Shown here: in pieces, positions 62,540 through 64,000 of the stretch
Position numbering within the stretch: the stretch's first letter is position 1
Layout of the letters: each line of letters begins with the position of its first letter
Origin: JBAVVD01 sp049697115
GTDB taxonomy: Bacteria; Acidobacteriota; Aminicenantia; Aminicenantales; UBA4085
Assembly (NCBI GenBank): GCA_049697115.1
Contig: JBAVVD010000021.1
Span: 1-64,000, forward strand
Reading direction: 5' to 3'
Length of the DNA: 64,000 nt
The notes under the pieces: generated by a model
What the model saw: the letters and a program-made list of their open reading frames with translations, nothing else
Told to the model about the DNA's origin: nothing
Database searches by the model: none
Program-made: the position numbers and the translations under genes

Positions 62540-62587
62540 ATCGACCTACGGATTAGAAATATTTCAGGGCATTCCTCGCCCCTCTTT

Positions 62588-62619
62588 TAAAAATCGGATT
62601 TTCTCCTTCTCCTTCCGAT
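62588..62619 (-). terminator. Weak stem-loop between trxA and trxB
   Basis: On the minus strand ATCGGA and TCCGAT pair across about 15 bases and are followed by TTTT. The stem is short, so at most a weak attenuator between the two genes. Confidence 0.25.
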
Positions 62620-62643
62620 CCCCGTAATATCATGCAGAATTCC

Positions 62644-62970
62644 TTAAATATGTTTCGTGATTATCCCGACGACCTTATCTTTGGGGAGCGCACCCACGAT
62701 CGTCTCTTTCAGTTCCCCATTCTTAAAGAAGAGAAGTGTGGGGATTCCACGGATTCCGTAACGGGAGGGAACCTTCATGTTTTCGTCGACATTCAACTTG
62801 ACCACTTTTATTCTGTCCTTGTATTCCTGGGCGATCGCCTCAACCAAAGAGGCAATCATTTTACAGGGAACGCACCAAACAGCCCAAAAGTCCACCAACA
62901 CGGGGAGAGGCGATTTTAAGACCTCCTCGTCAAAATTAATATCCGTAATCTCTAAAACTTCACTCTCCAA
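62644..62970 (-). CDS. trxA: Thioredoxin
   Basis: A 108-residue thioredoxin. Active site WCVPC (Cys33, Cys36) in DFWAVWCVPCKM, a change from the classical WCGPC; the cis-Pro loop is RGIPTLLFF. It starts with TTG at 62970, supported by GGAGGG about six bases upstream on the minus strand. Overlaps the end of glgA by 11 bases. Confidence 0.9.
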   Translation of the reverse strand: MESEVLEITDINFDEEVLKSPLPVLVDFWAVWCVPCKMIASLVEAIAQEYKDRIKVVKLNVDENMKVPSRYGIRGIPTLLFFKNGELKETIVGALPKDKVVGIITKHI

Positions 62971-64000
62971 TTAACCCTCCTCTCTTCAACTCTAAAGCCC
63001 TCTCGTAAAGCCGGATATATTTCTGAGCCGCGATTTCCCAGGAGAAATTTTTTCGCATCCCGGCGAGTATAATCTTTTGCCAGAGATCCGGCTGGTGATA
63101 ATAACTCAAGGCTTCTCGCAAAGCGTCCAAAAGAGCCTGCGAAGAATATTTCCTGAATACAAATCCGTTTCCCTCCTGAAAGCGGGAGTTGAATGGCCTG
63201 ACGGTTTCCTTTAGGCCGCCGGTGGCCCGGACTACAGGAACGGTCCCGTAGCGGAAGCTATAGAGCTGATGGAGGCCGCAGGGCTCATGGAGAGAAGGAA
63301 TGAGAAAAATATCTGCGCCGGCCGTCAATTTATGGGACAGCGCCTCATTGACCTCAAATCTCACGGCCAATTTTTGAGGATATTTTCTCTGCGCATCGGC
63401 GAGCTTATTTACATATTTTTCATCGCCCTCTCCCAGGATGAGCAAGTGGATATCCCATTGGACCATCTCTTCCAGGGACTCCAGTATCAGGTCAAATCCT
63501 TTTTGCTGGCTCAGATAAGAAATAATCCCCACAATCGGTGTGGAAGCCGCGCGCTTCAATCCGAACTCTTTCAACAGATCCAGTTTACATTTGCTCTTGC
63601 CTTTCAGGTTCACAGGGCTATAATTGGCGGCAATATAAGGGTCGGCTTCCGGATTCCAGGCCTCACAGTCAATGCCATTCCGAATGCTGAAAAAAACCTC
63701 TTTTTTCTTCCTGAGAATATCCTCCAGACCAAATCCGTGCTGATTCGTCTGAATTTCTTTCTTATAGGCAGAACTGACGGTATTAATGACATCTGAAAAA
63801 AGAATCCCGGCCTTGAGAAAATTGAATTTACCGTTAAAGGACAGCCGCTCAGGTGTAAAAAAGTTCCAGTTCAGCCCCGTGAAGGCCATCGTCTCAGGTG
63901 GAAACTGACCCTGATAGGCGACATTGTGCAAGGTCAATACAGTGGCCACATCCTTGAATTGAGACTTCTGAGCGTAGTGAGTCCGCAAGAAAACGGGAAT
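62960..64000 (-). CDS. glgA: Glycogen synthase (GlgA), N-terminus beyond window
   Basis: A GT5 enzyme that elongates alpha-1,4-glucan from ADP-glucose. The visible ~347 residues carry TLHNVAYQGQFPPE, the linker NGIDCEAWNPEADP, GIISYLSQQKGFDLI, EALSHKLTAGADIFLIPSLHEPCGLHQLY (E-x7-E-like) and VVRATGGLKETV. The N-terminal part with the K-x-G-G-L ADP-glucose loop is outside the window. The Gly-Leu in place of a second Gly in GLHQLY is common in GlgA. Confidence 0.9.
   Translation of the reverse strand: MPVFLRTHYAQKSQFKDVATVLTLHNVAYQGQFPPETMAFTGLNWNFFTPERLSFNGKFNFLKAGILFSDVINTVSSAYKKEIQTNQHGFGLEDILRKKKEVFFSIRNGIDCEAWNPEADPYIAANYSPVNLKGKSKCKLDLLKEFGLKRAASTPIVGIISYLSQQKGFDLILESLEEMVQWDIHLLILGEGDEKYVNKLADAQRKYPQKLAVRFEVNEALSHKLTAGADIFLIPSLHEPCGLHQLYSFRYGTVPVVRATGGLKETVRPFNSRFQEGNGFVFRKYSSQALLDALREALSYYHQPDLWQKIILAGMRKNFSWEIAAQKYIRLYERALELKRGGLIGE

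Noticed and set aside
1..64000. CRISPR arrays, tRNA or rRNA genes, toxin-antitoxin pairs or phage genes
   Set aside because: No regularly spaced repeats, no cloverleaf-like segments and no matching gene pairs were seen on reading both strands; a computed search would be needed to exclude short or divergent cases.

Overview
The window is a long surface-polysaccharide (O-antigen/capsule-type) locus of a diderm, Gram-negative bacterium, followed by a short housekeeping segment. The Gram-negative call rests on lpxD (lipid A), a Wzz chain-length regulator, a Wzx-type flippase and Wzy/ligase-type membrane proteins. No rRNA, tRNA or CRISPR array was seen. The phylum cannot be fixed from the sequence. 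The separate atpZ-atpI-atpB-atpE cluster and the general gene content would suit an uncultivated Acidobacteriota/Aminicenantota- or Desulfobacterota-like lineage, but this is a weak inference.

Layout. (1) 1-2.2 kb: an insertion sequence and the broken tail of a papain-like peptidase. (2) 2.25-3.93 kb: a lipoprotein and wzz. (3) 4.2-11.2 kb: a fragment field with two gmd copies (each broken by one extra base), three copies of only the 5' end of a GDP-fucose-synthase-like gene (fcl), several epimerase scraps, two ISL3 transposase remnants, an SLBB export-protein scrap and a LuxR tail. The only intact gene is a GC-rich DUF4143-type ATPase. (4) 11.25-21.9 kb: a pseudaminic-acid module (pseB, pseC, a PseA-like amidotransferase with HisH/HisF-type partners, an associated methylase, an SpsF/PseF-like gene, a PseG-PseH fusion and pseI), interrupted by remnants of an older copy. 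(5) 21.9-35.6 kb: an unusual accessory block with a second SpsF-like enzyme, a Gfo/Idh oxidoreductase, an aminotransferase, acyl- and methyltransferases, Wzx, an asparagine-synthetase-like protein without the glutaminase cysteine, an APH-like kinase, a capsule-type protein and Wzy. (6) 36.1-42.2 kb: GT2, three overlapping methyltransferases, a GT2 remnant and a YfhO-type protein. (7) 42.4-50.6 kb: a glycosyltransferase, a second amidation set (wbuXYZ), fnlABC (UDP-L-FucNAc synthesis) and wbuB. (8) 51.2-57.6 kb: wbpV-, wbpL- and wbpM-like genes for a QuiNAc-type initiating sugar and an AT-rich polymerase/ligase. (9) 57.8-64 kb: atpZ, atpI, atpB, atpE, a YihY/BrkB protein and lpxD; then on the minus strand trxB, trxA and glgA (cut by the window end).

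How the genes work together (inference). WbpM/WbpV/WbpL would make and load the first sugar on undecaprenyl phosphate. FnlABC/WbuB would add L-FucNAc, which WbuXYZ may convert to the acetamidino form. The Pse genes supply CMP-pseudaminic acid, which the first amidotransferase set may also amidinate. The other glycosyltransferases, methyltransferases and the kinase decorate the unit; Wzx, Wzy and Wzz export and polymerise it. The repeated modules, remnants of older versions and sharp changes in base composition show a locus assembled and partly overwritten by recombination.

Most unusual points: the graveyard with three fcl stubs ending at the same poly-A tract, two amidation modules in one locus, the accessory block at 21.9-35.6 kb, and an ATP synthase c subunit that carries most of the Na+-binding signature.
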